A stretch of 64,000 nucleotides of DNA from Oxalobacteraceae sp. CFBP 13730 (GTDB lineage Bacteria > Pseudomonadota > Gammaproteobacteria > Burkholderiales > Burkholderiaceae_D), in contig JACYUQ010000005.1 in NCBI GenBank assembly GCA_014841835.1, positions 186,001 through 250,000 on the forward strand, written 5' to 3'. Made by a program: the position numbers and the translations under genes. The notes beneath the pieces are model-generated. The model saw only the letters and a list, made by a program, of their open reading frames with translations, did no database searches and had not been told where the DNA came from. Positions 16,781 through 24,798 of the stretch are shown in pieces (position 1 is the first letter of the stretch; each line of letters begins with the position of its first letter).

Positions 16781-19072
16781 CTAGAACGTGTATTTCACGC
16801 CGAGCTTGACCGAGCGCCCGGTGATCGCGCGCGCGGCGTGACCGTCGCCCTCGACCTCGGTGTAGCCAAGCTTGTCGAACACATTATTGAAGGTGAGCGA
16901 CACCGACAGCGGCGCGCTGACCTGGTAGTTCAGGAAGCCGTTGACGACATGGTAGGCAGGCATCAGGATGGTGTGCGCGTCGTCGGCCCACGACTTGCCG
17001 GTGCCGATCACGCTCACGCCAAACATGGCATTTCCCGCCGTGTAGGTCGGCGCCACCTGGTAGACCACGCGCGCCTGGCGCCGCGGCGTGTTGCCGATCA
17101 CCGCTTCGCCCCCCGGCGCAGTGGCCGTGATCTCGGCGTCGGTCAAGGTAAGGCCTGCGGCCACCCGCAGCGCTCCCAGCCGGTAAGCCGCTTCGACTTC
17201 GAGACCCTTGGCGTCATAGCTGTTGGCGGTGCTCTTTTGCGTGGTGGCTTCGTAGTTGGTTTCCTTGGTCTTGGCGCGGAAGGCCGTGATAAAGGTGCTC
17301 AGGCCGCCGCTGCGCCATTTGACGCCGCCTTCGACCTGCTCGACCGTATTGAGGTTGATCGGGGCGCTGCCGTCGAGCGGCGTGCCGAACAGGATGCGGT
17401 CGGCATTGAACGCGACACCATCGCTGACGCGGGCGAACAGCGCCAGCGACGGGGTCAGCTGGTAATTGCCGCCGACGGAAAATGAATTGTGGCTCAACGC
17501 GTAATCAACGAACTGGCGCGTGGCCGGGTCGTAGCGGGTCGCCGCGGTGGCGATGTTGGCGACCCCGGTCACGTCCTGCCGGTCATGGCGTACGCTGGCG
17601 TCGATATTGAGAGCGCCACGCTCCAGGCCCAGGTTGATGTAGGGCGACAGGTAATCGTATTGCATGTCGAGTGCGCGCGAGCAGCAGCTGCCGAACGCCG
17701 GCCCGATCAGCCCGGGCGTGCTGCTGGCGGTCCTGAGCAGGGCCGGCTTGTCGCCGCTGGCCTGCATCAGGTACTCATTGAAGTTCCAGGTCAAACCGAG
17801 CTGCTGGCGCGACGCATACAGGCCCGCGGTGGCCGTGACCTTGGACTGATCGGCCAGCGTGAAGCGCTTTGCCAGTCGGGTGTCGCTCATGGTCGATCCG
17901 GCGTCGTCGATCGAGGTATTGAACACCACGGCCGAGAATGCGCGGCCATTGTAGGGCTTGCCGGCGGCCGGGCCGGTGGCAAAGACGTAGTTGCCGACCG
18001 TGCCGTTATTGGCCGCGAACACACCGATGAAGCGGCCGCTGTTGTGCGACTTGCGGAAGTTTTCGCTGAGCGTCCAGCCGTTGCCGATCCGCCATTGCGC
18101 TTCGAGCCCCACGGTATTGCTCTTGACGGTCAAGCCGTCGTTGACATCGGTGGCGATGCGCCGGTTGCCCTTGTCGAGCGTCACATCGGGCACCCAGTAT
18201 GGCGAGTAGAACGTGGCCGTGCGCGGATCGATCCCGTCGATGGTGGAGATGCGCTGATTGCTCACGCTGACCGGCACCGGCAGCGTGGTCGGGGTCTGGT
18301 CGTCCAGGTGCTTGAACGACAGGCGCACGAATCCGTTGTCGAACTCGTGGGTCAGGTTGCCGCGGATCTGGCCGCCCTTCTCGCTGGTGCCCGCGCTGTT
18401 GCGTATGCCTTCGCCATTGCGATAGAAGCCGCCGACAAAAAATCGCGTCTTGTCGGAGATCGGCGCGCCATAGTCGAAGTCGACCCGCGTGCTGTCGTAG
18501 TCGAGTCCGCTGGTCAGGCCGATGCTGCCGCCTTGTTCGGTACCGGTCTTGCTGATGAAGTTGATGATACCGCCCGGCGAATTGGTCGCCAGGGTCGAAG
18601 CCGAACCGCCGCGCACCACTTCCAGGTGCGATAGCGCGCCGTCGATACGCACGTAGGCGTCCGGCGTGATGAAGTTGAAGTCGCCCGATTGCAGCACTGG
18701 CAAGCCATCTTCCTGAATCTGCACGTAACGCGCGCCGCCGGCGGAAATCGGTACCCCGCGCACCGTCATGTTGGCATTGCCTTCGCCACCCGACGACTCG
18801 GAGCGCACGCCGGGGATCGAGCGCAACACCTCGGCCGCGCTGGTCGGTGCGGCCTGCAAAATCACGTCCTTGTCCATGGTGCTGATCGAGACGCTCGACT
18901 TCATCTTGGACGATGCGCTGCTGGTACCCGTGACGACGATGCGCTCCATGTTCAGGCTGTCGGCCGCTGGCGTGACGGCCGGTGCCGGCGCCTCCTGCTG
19001 AGCGTACGCAACATTCATCTGCAGTACTGCCACGGACACGACAGCAGCCATCCGTGAAATATTCGCTTTCAT
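16781..19072 (-). CDS. TonB-dependent outer membrane receptor of the sucrose locus (SuxA-like)
   Basis: A 763-residue TonB-dependent transporter. It has a signal peptide cut near AYAQ, an ERIVVTGT segment near residue 45, a plug domain (SAAEVLRSIPGVRSESS; GGSASTLATNSPGGIINFISKTG), and a 22-strand-type barrel ending in KLGVKYTF with the terminal phenylalanine of outer-membrane proteins. In context it should bring sucrose or a sucrose-containing saccharide across the outer membrane, as SuxA does in Xanthomonas. ATG at 19072 is used; a GTG one codon earlier shares the GGAGAC site. It is the first gene of the operon, behind two operators. Confidence 0.9.
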   Translation of the reverse strand: MKANISRMAAVVSVAVLQMNVAYAQQEAPAPAVTPAADSLNMERIVVTGTSSASSKMKSSVSISTMDKDVILQAAPTSAAEVLRSIPGVRSESSGGEGNANMTVRGVPISAGGARYVQIQEDGLPVLQSGDFNFITPDAYVRIDGALSHLEVVRGGSASTLATNSPGGIINFISKTGTEQGGSIGLTSGLDYDSTRVDFDYGAPISDKTRFFVGGFYRNGEGIRNSAGTSEKGGQIRGNLTHEFDNGFVRLSFKHLDDQTPTTLPVPVSVSNQRISTIDGIDPRTATFYSPYWVPDVTLDKGNRRIATDVNDGLTVKSNTVGLEAQWRIGNGWTLSENFRKSHNSGRFIGVFAANNGTVGNYVFATGPAAGKPYNGRAFSAVVFNTSIDDAGSTMSDTRLAKRFTLADQSKVTATAGLYASRQQLGLTWNFNEYLMQASGDKPALLRTASSTPGLIGPAFGSCCSRALDMQYDYLSPYINLGLERGALNIDASVRHDRQDVTGVANIATAATRYDPATRQFVDYALSHNSFSVGGNYQLTPSLALFARVSDGVAFNADRILFGTPLDGSAPINLNTVEQVEGGVKWRSGGLSTFITAFRAKTKETNYEATTQKSTANSYDAKGLEVEAAYRLGALRVAAGLTLTDAEITATAPGGEAVIGNTPRRQARVVYQVAPTYTAGNAMFGVSVIGTGKSWADDAHTILMPAYHVVNGFLNYQVSAPLSVSLTFNNVFDKLGYTEVEGDGHAARAITGRSVKLGVKYTF

Positions 19073-19158
19073 CACTTGTCTCCGGAGTTGTAATTATTGG
19101 CCGTTGGGGTGGTATCGATTTCGTCTGCAGACGTCGACACACTCCAGGGGGTATGTAC

Positions 19159-19188
19159 ATTATGCGCATCAAGTGGGGGTGAATGCAA
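19159..19188 (-). promoter_or_regulatory. Probable sigma-70 promoter of the sucrose operon
   Basis: On the minus strand TTGCAT (19188-19183) and CATAAT (19164-19159) are separated by 18 bp. The -35 hexamer lies inside the promoter-proximal operator, the usual layout for repression by a LacI-family protein. The start point would fall near 19151, about 80 bp before the receptor ATG. Confidence 0.55.
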
Positions 19189-19197
19189 TCGATTGCA
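19184..19197. promoter_or_regulatory. LacI-family operator, promoter-proximal
   Basis: TGCAATCGATTGCA is a perfect 14-bp palindrome with the central CG and the AANCGNTT core typical of LacI-family operators. It overlaps the -35 box of the presumed operon promoter. The adjacent LacI-family gene is the obvious binder. Confidence 0.82.
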
Positions 19198-19341
19198 AAG
19201 ACGCGGCGCAGCATGTTGTTTTCGGCGCAAGCCCCCTCTGAAGCTCTACCGGTTTTTCGTCTTAATTCGTAGGAATTGAAAGGAGATTGCTGCGCCGCAG
19301 CACAGAATTTCGTGGGAAAGGATCAAAAAAACCGGCGCAAA

Positions 19342-19355
19342 TGCAATCGATTGCA
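19342..19355. promoter_or_regulatory. LacI-family operator, distal copy
   Basis: An exact second copy of TGCAATCGATTGCA, 158 bp upstream of the proximal copy and 26 bp beyond the regulator stop codon. The spacing is close to 15 helical turns, so both copies face the same side of the DNA, which would favour looping by a tetramer or cooperative binding. Confidence 0.8.
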
Positions 19356-19381
19356 CCTTCTCAGCCCTGTATGGGTGTAGC

Positions 19382-20425
19382 TCAGGTGCTGGCGCGCACG
19401 ACCAGCTCGGTCGGCAATTGGATTGAGGCCGGGGCGTGGCCTTGAACCAGCGACAGCAGTGCCGCAACCAATGCCTTGCCGGCGATATCGATCGGCTGGC
19501 GTACCGTCGTCAGCCGGGGGTGCGACAGCGCGGCCAGGGCGATGTCGTCATAGCCCACGATCGCCACCTCGTCCGGCACGCCGATCCCGCGCGAACGCAG
19601 GGCGTCGACCGCGCTCATGGCCACCAAGTCGCTGCACGCAAACACCGCATCGTAAGCGACGCCACGCTCGGCCAGCGCCTGTACGCCCTCGATGCCGCCC
19701 TGCGAGAGAAATGGCACGCTCACTTGCAGCTGGGGGTCGAACTCGATGCCGTGGGCGGCCAAGGCTTCGCAATAGCCGAGGTAGCGCTGCTGCGGCTCCG
19801 GCAGCGCAATGTCGCCGAGAAAAGCAATGCGGCGGCGCCCCTTGCCAATCAGGTGTTCAGTGGCTATCCGGCCGCCGCTGACATTGTCGCTGCCGATACA
19901 GCAATACAGCTGGTTGGGAAGTTGGGCGCCCCACACGACGATGGGTACCTTGCGGGCCGCCATCTCGTTGAGCTGTTGATGCCGCCCCCACTGTCCGACC
20001 ATGATGATGCCGATCGCGCGGCCGGTATCGAAGGGCGCTGCGGCAGCGCCGAATTCATCGGTGCCTATGCGCGACAGCAGCATCTCGTAGCCCTGCTCGG
20101 TCAGCGCGTCTGCCAGGGTGCCCAGCATGGCCAGCAGGAATGGGTCGGACAGCGGCTGGCGCGTTGCGCGGTCGAACGGAATCAGCACGCTCACCGTGCG
20201 GTTCTGCTTCATGCGCAGATTTTGCGCCGCCACGTTCACGGAATAGCGCAGCGATCCGGCCAGTTCCTGGATCCGGGTGCGCGTTTCCTCGTTCACCAGC
20301 GGGCTATGGCTCAGGGCACGCGACACCGTTGACGTGGACACCCCTGCCAGGCGCGCGATGTCTGCCATCTGCAGGCGGCGCTGGACGCGCTCGGGGTCGT
20401 CCTGGTCCGGCCCGGCTTTGGTCAT
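19382..20425 (-). CDS. LacI-family repressor of the sucrose locus (SuxR-like)
   Basis: A 347-residue regulator. The N-terminal helix-turn-helix (MADIARLAGVSTSTVSRAL) is followed by the hinge segment SVNVAAQNLRMKQ and a periplasmic-binding-protein-like sugar domain (FACSDLVAMSAVDALRSRGI; VGYDDIALAALSHPRLTTV). It lies directly upstream of, and in the same direction as, the operon whose promoter region carries two LacI-type operators, so it is the likely repressor. The inducer is probably sucrose or fructose (inference). ATG at 20425 has AGGA/GAGG upstream; an ATG at 20440 is an alternative. No copy of the operator is seen before the gene itself. Confidence 0.9.
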   Translation of the reverse strand: MTKAGPDQDDPERVQRRLQMADIARLAGVSTSTVSRALSHSPLVNEETRTRIQELAGSLRYSVNVAAQNLRMKQNRTVSVLIPFDRATRQPLSDPFLLAMLGTLADALTEQGYEMLLSRIGTDEFGAAAAPFDTGRAIGIIMVGQWGRHQQLNEMAARKVPIVVWGAQLPNQLYCCIGSDNVSGGRIATEHLIGKGRRRIAFLGDIALPEPQQRYLGYCEALAAHGIEFDPQLQVSVPFLSQGGIEGVQALAERGVAYDAVFACSDLVAMSAVDALRSRGIGVPDEVAIVGYDDIALAALSHPRLTTVRQPIDIAGKALVAALLSLVQGHAPASIQLPTELVVRAST

Positions 20426-20733
20426 GGTCCTCTTCCTCATCTCTGTGTACGGGCAAATCGGGACTCATTGTATGCCAGCGCAGCTACCCGGCAAAGGCGC
20501 CGCACACTGCGGCGCTGTTGCGGATGACGTCGCTGCAGCTTTCCTGGTGGTCCACGAAATCGCGCTTGCGGATGCCGTCGATGTCGCCCCTGGCGCGTGG
20601 CGTCGATATCGGTTTCCAGCGCGAGGTGTCGACGAAGCAGGCCGCGTCGTCGAGCGAGGATTTCTTGAAGGTTTGATAAATTCCCAAGCGAAGTGCGCGC
20701 ATGCTGCTTGCCAGCCATGCGCGCGGCATTACA
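20426..20733. other. Spacer upstream of the LacI gene, no confident gene
   Basis: These 308 bp lie between the regulator start and the TraB/GumN stop. A minus-strand frame of 81 codons (20484-20729) begins 5 bp after the TraB/GumN stop and reads LGIYQTFKKSSLDDAACFVD. It matches no family I know and has no good ribosome-binding site. The regulator promoter should lie at the low end, but no clear boxes were found. Confidence 0.4.
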
Positions 20734-21762
20734 TCATTCAGGCGCGACGACCTCGTACCCCTTCGCCGCCAGCGCCGCGATCACGCCTTTCGGATCGAAA
20801 ATATCGTCCATCGACAACAGCGCAAACGTCGAAGCATTGGTATCCAGCGCTTTCTCGGCCGATGCGATCCACTTCGCATGCGAGCGCGCCTTCACGTTCT
20901 TCCATTCAGGCTCCGTATCGAGCGCGGCGCTGTTCATCAGCGCGCCGAAACACGCCTCCTCGCGTTCGGCGTAGTTCAGCTTGCGCATCTCATCCACGTC
21001 GCCCTTGGCCCAGGCATTGGCGCGCGCTGTTGCGCCGTCGAGATCCTGCTTCAGTGTAGCCATCGTTGTCCTCAGGCAGGCGGCGTCAGCCAGATTCGAC
21101 TTCTTGAAGTTCTTGATCAACGCGCGCGCATTGTCCGTCGGTAGTTCAACGTCCGTCGACGTCTGTTTCAGCTCGCTCTTCTTGATCAGGGCGAGCAGCT
21201 GCTTGCGCACCGCGTAGCCGTTCACCAGCCCCGCTTCCTTGCGCGCCGCTTCCGTCAACGCCTGCGCGGCAAAGATCGGCCGCTCGCGTTCGACGTCGCT
21301 GTTATCAAGCAGGTAGGTTGCCTTGAGCGTGCTCCACTGCGCGTAGTCTGCCTGCGGCAGCACGTCACGCAGCTGCGCGCCATCCGGATTCTTGCGCACG
21401 CCGATCAGGCTTGGCAGCAGCGTGACCATTTTGAAAAAGCCCGGCTTGGCCGTGGCGCCTGGCGGCGACAGGTACTCCTGCGAATGCCTGATCACGTTTT
21501 CCACCTGCTGCGAACGCCACGTCATGTTCTTCGGCAGCGGCGCATACGTACCGAACACCCACAGCACATGGTCGCCCTTCTTCACCTTCCACATCCCGGG
21601 ACCGGGCCGCTGGGCGACGACGTGAATCTGATCCGGCGCAGGTTCGACCGCGTCCGTGGTGACAACAGCGGCAGGCTGGGCATCGGCACCGTCAAGGGAC
21701 TGTGCCCATCCAGGGGCAGCCAGCAACGACAAGCACAGTGCGGGAACGACGAGTGGGCGCAT
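20734..21762 (-). CDS. TraB/GumN-family secreted protein
   Basis: A 342-residue protein with a clear signal peptide (MRPLVVPALCLSLLAAPGWA) and a TraB/GumN fold: HVLWVFGTYAPLPKNMTWRSQQVE near the start of the mature part and a C-terminal FALLSMDDIFDPKGVIAALAAKGYEV. The Tiki/TraB superfamily includes metalloproteases, but the first GxxHxxx-type motif reads FGTYAP here, so catalytic activity is doubtful. ATG at 21762 has AGGA 7 bp upstream; the frame is open 63 codons further and overlaps the next gene, which is unlikely to be used. Role unknown. Confidence 0.78.
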   Translation of the reverse strand: MRPLVVPALCLSLLAAPGWAQSLDGADAQPAAVVTTDAVEPAPDQIHVVAQRPGPGMWKVKKGDHVLWVFGTYAPLPKNMTWRSQQVENVIRHSQEYLSPPGATAKPGFFKMVTLLPSLIGVRKNPDGAQLRDVLPQADYAQWSTLKATYLLDNSDVERERPIFAAQALTEAARKEAGLVNGYAVRKQLLALIKKSELKQTSTDVELPTDNARALIKNFKKSNLADAACLRTTMATLKQDLDGATARANAWAKGDVDEMRKLNYAEREEACFGALMNSAALDTEPEWKNVKARSHAKWIASAEKALDTNASTFALLSMDDIFDPKGVIAALAAKGYEVVAPE

Positions 21763-21928
21763 GAAGATATCCTGTTGTGAAAGTAGCCAGCGTGCGCCGA
21801 TTATGAGGCGGCCATCACGGCAATCACAAGGACTTTCGAATGCATACGCAAGGCGCAGTGGGCGGATAAGGAAGGCCTGGGAGGGATGCAAGCCCGCCTC
21901 CGCACGCGTCACGATGTCGCGGCGTGGA

Positions 21929-23464
21929 TCAGTTCTCGCCAGACTGCTCAAGCAGCGACTGCGCCACCCGCAGGCCCTCGACCATCACGGCAAATGCTTC
22001 ATGCTTGGTCGCTTCATCCGGCACGCGCAGCACGTACGACGGGTGATAGATCGTCACCACCCACGCGTCGCCATGGCGCACCGGTTGGCCGAGACTGTCC
22101 CTGAGCGTCACGTTCCCCTTCTGCAGCACCGATTTCAGCGCAGTAGCGCCCATCGCCACGATCACTTTCGGCTTGCGGGTGGCGATTTCTTTTTCGAGCC
22201 AGTAGTGGCAGGCCTCGATCTCTTTCTGCGCCGGCGTTTTATGCAGGCGCCGTTTGCCGCGCGGCTCCCACTTGAAATGCTTGACGGCGTTGGTGATGTA
22301 GACACCCTTGCGGTCTACCTCCGCCTGGGCGAACACGCGATCGAGCAGCTGGCCGGCCGGGCCGATGAACGGCTGGCCGGACAGGTCCTCCTGGTCGCCC
22401 GGCTGCTCGCCGACGAGCATGATCTGCGCGTGGTCCGGCCCGATCCCGCCGACCGCTTGCGTCGCGTGCTGCCACAATTCGCAGCGCCGGCATTCGTCGA
22501 GCTTTGATGGCTGTTCGCGGTCGGGCTGGGCTTTCTCGGCCGCGATCGGAATCGTCGTACCCCGGCGCTGGCCCACCTCGACGACCTGGCCGATGCGGCG
22601 CGCGCCCAGGCCGGCCTGGCTGACCATCGACGGCACCAGCGCGCCCTCGGGCAGGTTCTTCCAGAAGCGCGACGGCACATGGCTTTGCATGACCTTCGTG
22701 TTCAGGCGCGCGGGGTTGAAGATGCTGCGGTAGTAGGTCAGCCAGAGCGCCTCGCCGTCGTCTTCGAGGTCGGCCGGGCCGGACATCAACGGCCCGGCAT
22801 CGTGCAGCGTAGCGCCGTCCCACAGCACGCTGGCCTCGGGCGTGGCGATCATCCAGGTCATCTTGCCCATGCGGGCAACAAAATGTTCGGCCACCTGCGG
22901 CAGCACGTCGTGCGCGGGCTCGAACCAGGCGACGAACTGTGGCGGCCCGGCCTCGATCGGCCGTTCGCGAAAGCGGATATACGCAAACATGTCGTGCACC
23001 TCGCGCCGCACCGCCTTGACCATCGACGTCAGCCGCGCGCCATCGGGGTCGGCGGGCGACTGCACATCGTGCTCGCCCTGCTGCCAGCGCCAGACCACGC
23101 GGTACAGGAAGGCCCAGCGGTCGTGGTCGCGGTAGCAGGCGGCGGTTTGCAGCATCTCCATCAGGGAGCGCGGGACTTGCGGCCTGGGCGTGGCTTGTGC
23201 CACCCGTTCGACAGGCGGGGCGGCGAGAAGGTCGCCAGTCGGCTGTACCGTCTCCAGGGCCGATGCCGGCGCTGCCGGCGCACTCGAAAACAGGTCGGCG
23301 CCCGGCTCGCCCCACGTCACCGTCTCGGGCGGCACGCCGGCGCGCAGCAGGGCGCGGGCCGTGGCGCGCCACTCGACGAACGAGGCCACCAGCAGCGGCT
23401 GGCCCGCGCGGACCGCAGCGACGGCCTCGCTGGCGACGACGGCTGCGGTGGCCGCGGGAGTCAT
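21929..23464 (-). CDS. DUF4130-UdgX fusion, uracil-DNA-binding repair protein
   Basis: A 511-residue two-domain protein. Residues about 1-280 form the DUF4130 region (LMEMLQTAACYRDHDRWAFLYR; MVKAVRREVHDMFAYIRFRE). Residues about 320-511 form a UdgX-type uracil-DNA glycosylase domain: CRRC (C325, C328) and C419 as Fe-S ligand candidates, GEQPGDQED at 352-360, the diagnostic KRRLH loop at 404-408, and HPSY at 474-477. In Mycobacterium UdgX the His of KRRIH forms a covalent bond with uracil-containing DNA; H408 is the equivalent here. ATG at 23464 overlaps the stop of the radical SAM gene (ATGA). Confidence 0.92.
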   Translation of the reverse strand: MTPAATAAVVASEAVAAVRAGQPLLVASFVEWRATARALLRAGVPPETVTWGEPGADLFSSAPAAPASALETVQPTGDLLAAPPVERVAQATPRPQVPRSLMEMLQTAACYRDHDRWAFLYRVVWRWQQGEHDVQSPADPDGARLTSMVKAVRREVHDMFAYIRFRERPIEAGPPQFVAWFEPAHDVLPQVAEHFVARMGKMTWMIATPEASVLWDGATLHDAGPLMSGPADLEDDGEALWLTYYRSIFNPARLNTKVMQSHVPSRFWKNLPEGALVPSMVSQAGLGARRIGQVVEVGQRRGTTIPIAAEKAQPDREQPSKLDECRRCELWQHATQAVGGIGPDHAQIMLVGEQPGDQEDLSGQPFIGPAGQLLDRVFAQAEVDRKGVYITNAVKHFKWEPRGKRRLHKTPAQKEIEACHYWLEKEIATRKPKVIVAMGATALKSVLQKGNVTLRDSLGQPVRHGDAWVVTIYHPSYVLRVPDEATKHEAFAVMVEGLRVAQSLLEQSGEN

Positions 23465-24690
23465 GCTGCCTGCAGCTCCGGCCACAGGTTCATCTGCTGC
23501 GGCGCGTCCGCCATGTGCTTGCGCAGCAGGTCGGAGCTGGTTGCGCCCTGCGCCGGCTTGTAGTCAGCGGTGACGACGAACGGCGCCAGTTTTTTCAGGC
23601 TGCAGCGCAGACGCGATAAATCTTCCCAGCGGATGCGGCGAATGCGGCGCAGGTCGGCGATGCGCTTGGCGTTGCGCAGGCCGATGCCGGGGATGCGCGC
23701 GATGAGCGTCGCATCGACGCGGTTCAGGTCCATCGGAAACTGGTCGCGGTTCGACAGCGCCCAGGCCAGCTTGGGATCGATGTCCAGCGCCAGGTTGCCC
23801 GTCTGCGGCATGATCTCGCCGGCCGTGAAGCCGTAGCTGCGCAGCAGGAAATCAGCCTGGTACAGGCGGTGCTCGCGCAGCAGCGGCGGGGGCGCGAGCG
23901 GCACGCTCTTGGGGCTTTGCGGGATGGGGCTGAACGCGGAGTAGTACACGCGCTTGAGTTTATAGCTGCCGTACAGCGTCTCGGCCGTGTTGAGGATCGT
24001 GTGGTCGTCGCTGGCGTCGGCCCCGACGATCATCTGCGTGCTTTGGCCGGCCGGCGCAAATGCGGGCGACCTTGGCTCTTCGGCTTTTTCATCGAGCTTG
24101 CGCCGGATGGAACCCATCGCCAGCTTGATCGTGTGGACGCTCTTTTCGGGCGCGAGCCTGGTCACGCTGTCGTGCGTGGGCAGCTCGATATTGACCGACA
24201 GGCGATCGGCCCAGCGGCCCGCTTCCGTAATCAGGAGCGGGTCGGCATCGGGAATCGTCTTGAGGTGGATGTAGCCGCGGAAGTTGTGCACCTCGCGCAG
24301 GGTGCGCGCCACGGCTACCAGTTGCTCCATCGTGTAGTCGGCCGACTGGATGATGCCGGAGCTGAGGAACAGGCCGTCGATGTAGTTGCGCAGGTAAAAA
24401 TCCTGCGTCAGCTTGACCACTTCATCGACCGCAAAGCGCGCACGCGGCACGTTCGACGTGCGCCGGTTGATGCAGTACTGGCAGTCGTAGATGCAGAAGT
24501 TGGTGAGCAGGATCTTGAGCAGCGAGACGCAGCGGCCATCCGGCGTGTAGCTGTGGCAGATGCCCATGCCGGTGGTGGCGCCCAGGCCGTCCTTGCCCTC
24601 GGAGCCGCGCTTGGGCGCACCGCTGCTGGCGCAGGATGCGTCGTACTTGGCCGCGTCGGCCAGGATTTCGAGCTTGTCGTTGAGTTCCAT
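23461..24690 (-). CDS. Putative DNA modification/repair radical SAM protein
   Basis: A 409-residue radical SAM enzyme of the group found beside DUF4130/UdgX proteins (TIGR03916 type). The cluster motif is CIYDCQYC with C66, C70 and C73; additional cysteines C20, C45 and C54 precede it. The C-terminal part has a helix-hairpin-helix element (VDATLIARIPGIGLRNAKRIADLRR), which suggests DNA contact. The substrate is unknown. ATG at 24690 is chosen where similarity starts. A perfect LexA box ends 13 bp upstream, and the downstream UdgX gene overlaps by 4 bp. Confidence 0.91.
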   Translation of the reverse strand: MELNDKLEILADAAKYDASCASSGAPKRGSEGKDGLGATTGMGICHSYTPDGRCVSLLKILLTNFCIYDCQYCINRRTSNVPRARFAVDEVVKLTQDFYLRNYIDGLFLSSGIIQSADYTMEQLVAVARTLREVHNFRGYIHLKTIPDADPLLITEAGRWADRLSVNIELPTHDSVTRLAPEKSVHTIKLAMGSIRRKLDEKAEEPRSPAFAPAGQSTQMIVGADASDDHTILNTAETLYGSYKLKRVYYSAFSPIPQSPKSVPLAPPPLLREHRLYQADFLLRSYGFTAGEIMPQTGNLALDIDPKLAWALSNRDQFPMDLNRVDATLIARIPGIGLRNAKRIADLRRIRRIRWEDLSRLRCSLKKLAPFVVTADYKPAQGATSSDLLRKHMADAPQQMNLWPELQAA

Positions 24691-24703
24691 CGGACGCCCG
24701 TGG

Positions 24704-24719
24704 CTGTATGGGCATACAG
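24704..24719. promoter_or_regulatory. LexA (SOS) box upstream of the radical SAM/UdgX operon
   Basis: CTGTATGGGCATACAG fits CTGT-N8-ACAG exactly, and on the minus strand it is extended by TATA before the CTGT, close to the full LexA consensus TACTGT...ACAGTA. It lies 13 bp upstream of the radical SAM ATG, where bound LexA would block transcription of the repair pair. It is the only such box noticed near a start codon in this window, by eye. Confidence 0.85.
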
Positions 24720-24798
24720 TATAGCGTGGCGTGTCATGACAGAGGGTGCGCCGGCGCACCCGTGCGCGGGTAGCGCCGGGTCAAAGACGGGACGTTGG

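Noticed and set aside
12292..20425. The sucrose locus as an integrated island using tRNA-Gly as attachment site
   Set aside because: The locus lies on the 5' side of the tRNA gene, while integrases usually use the 3' end. No integrase and no repeat of the tRNA end were seen.
20484..20729. An 81-codon minus-strand frame between the LacI gene and the TraB/GumN gene
   Set aside because: No family, no ribosome-binding site and an unlikely amino-acid pattern. Kept only as a note in the spacer entry.
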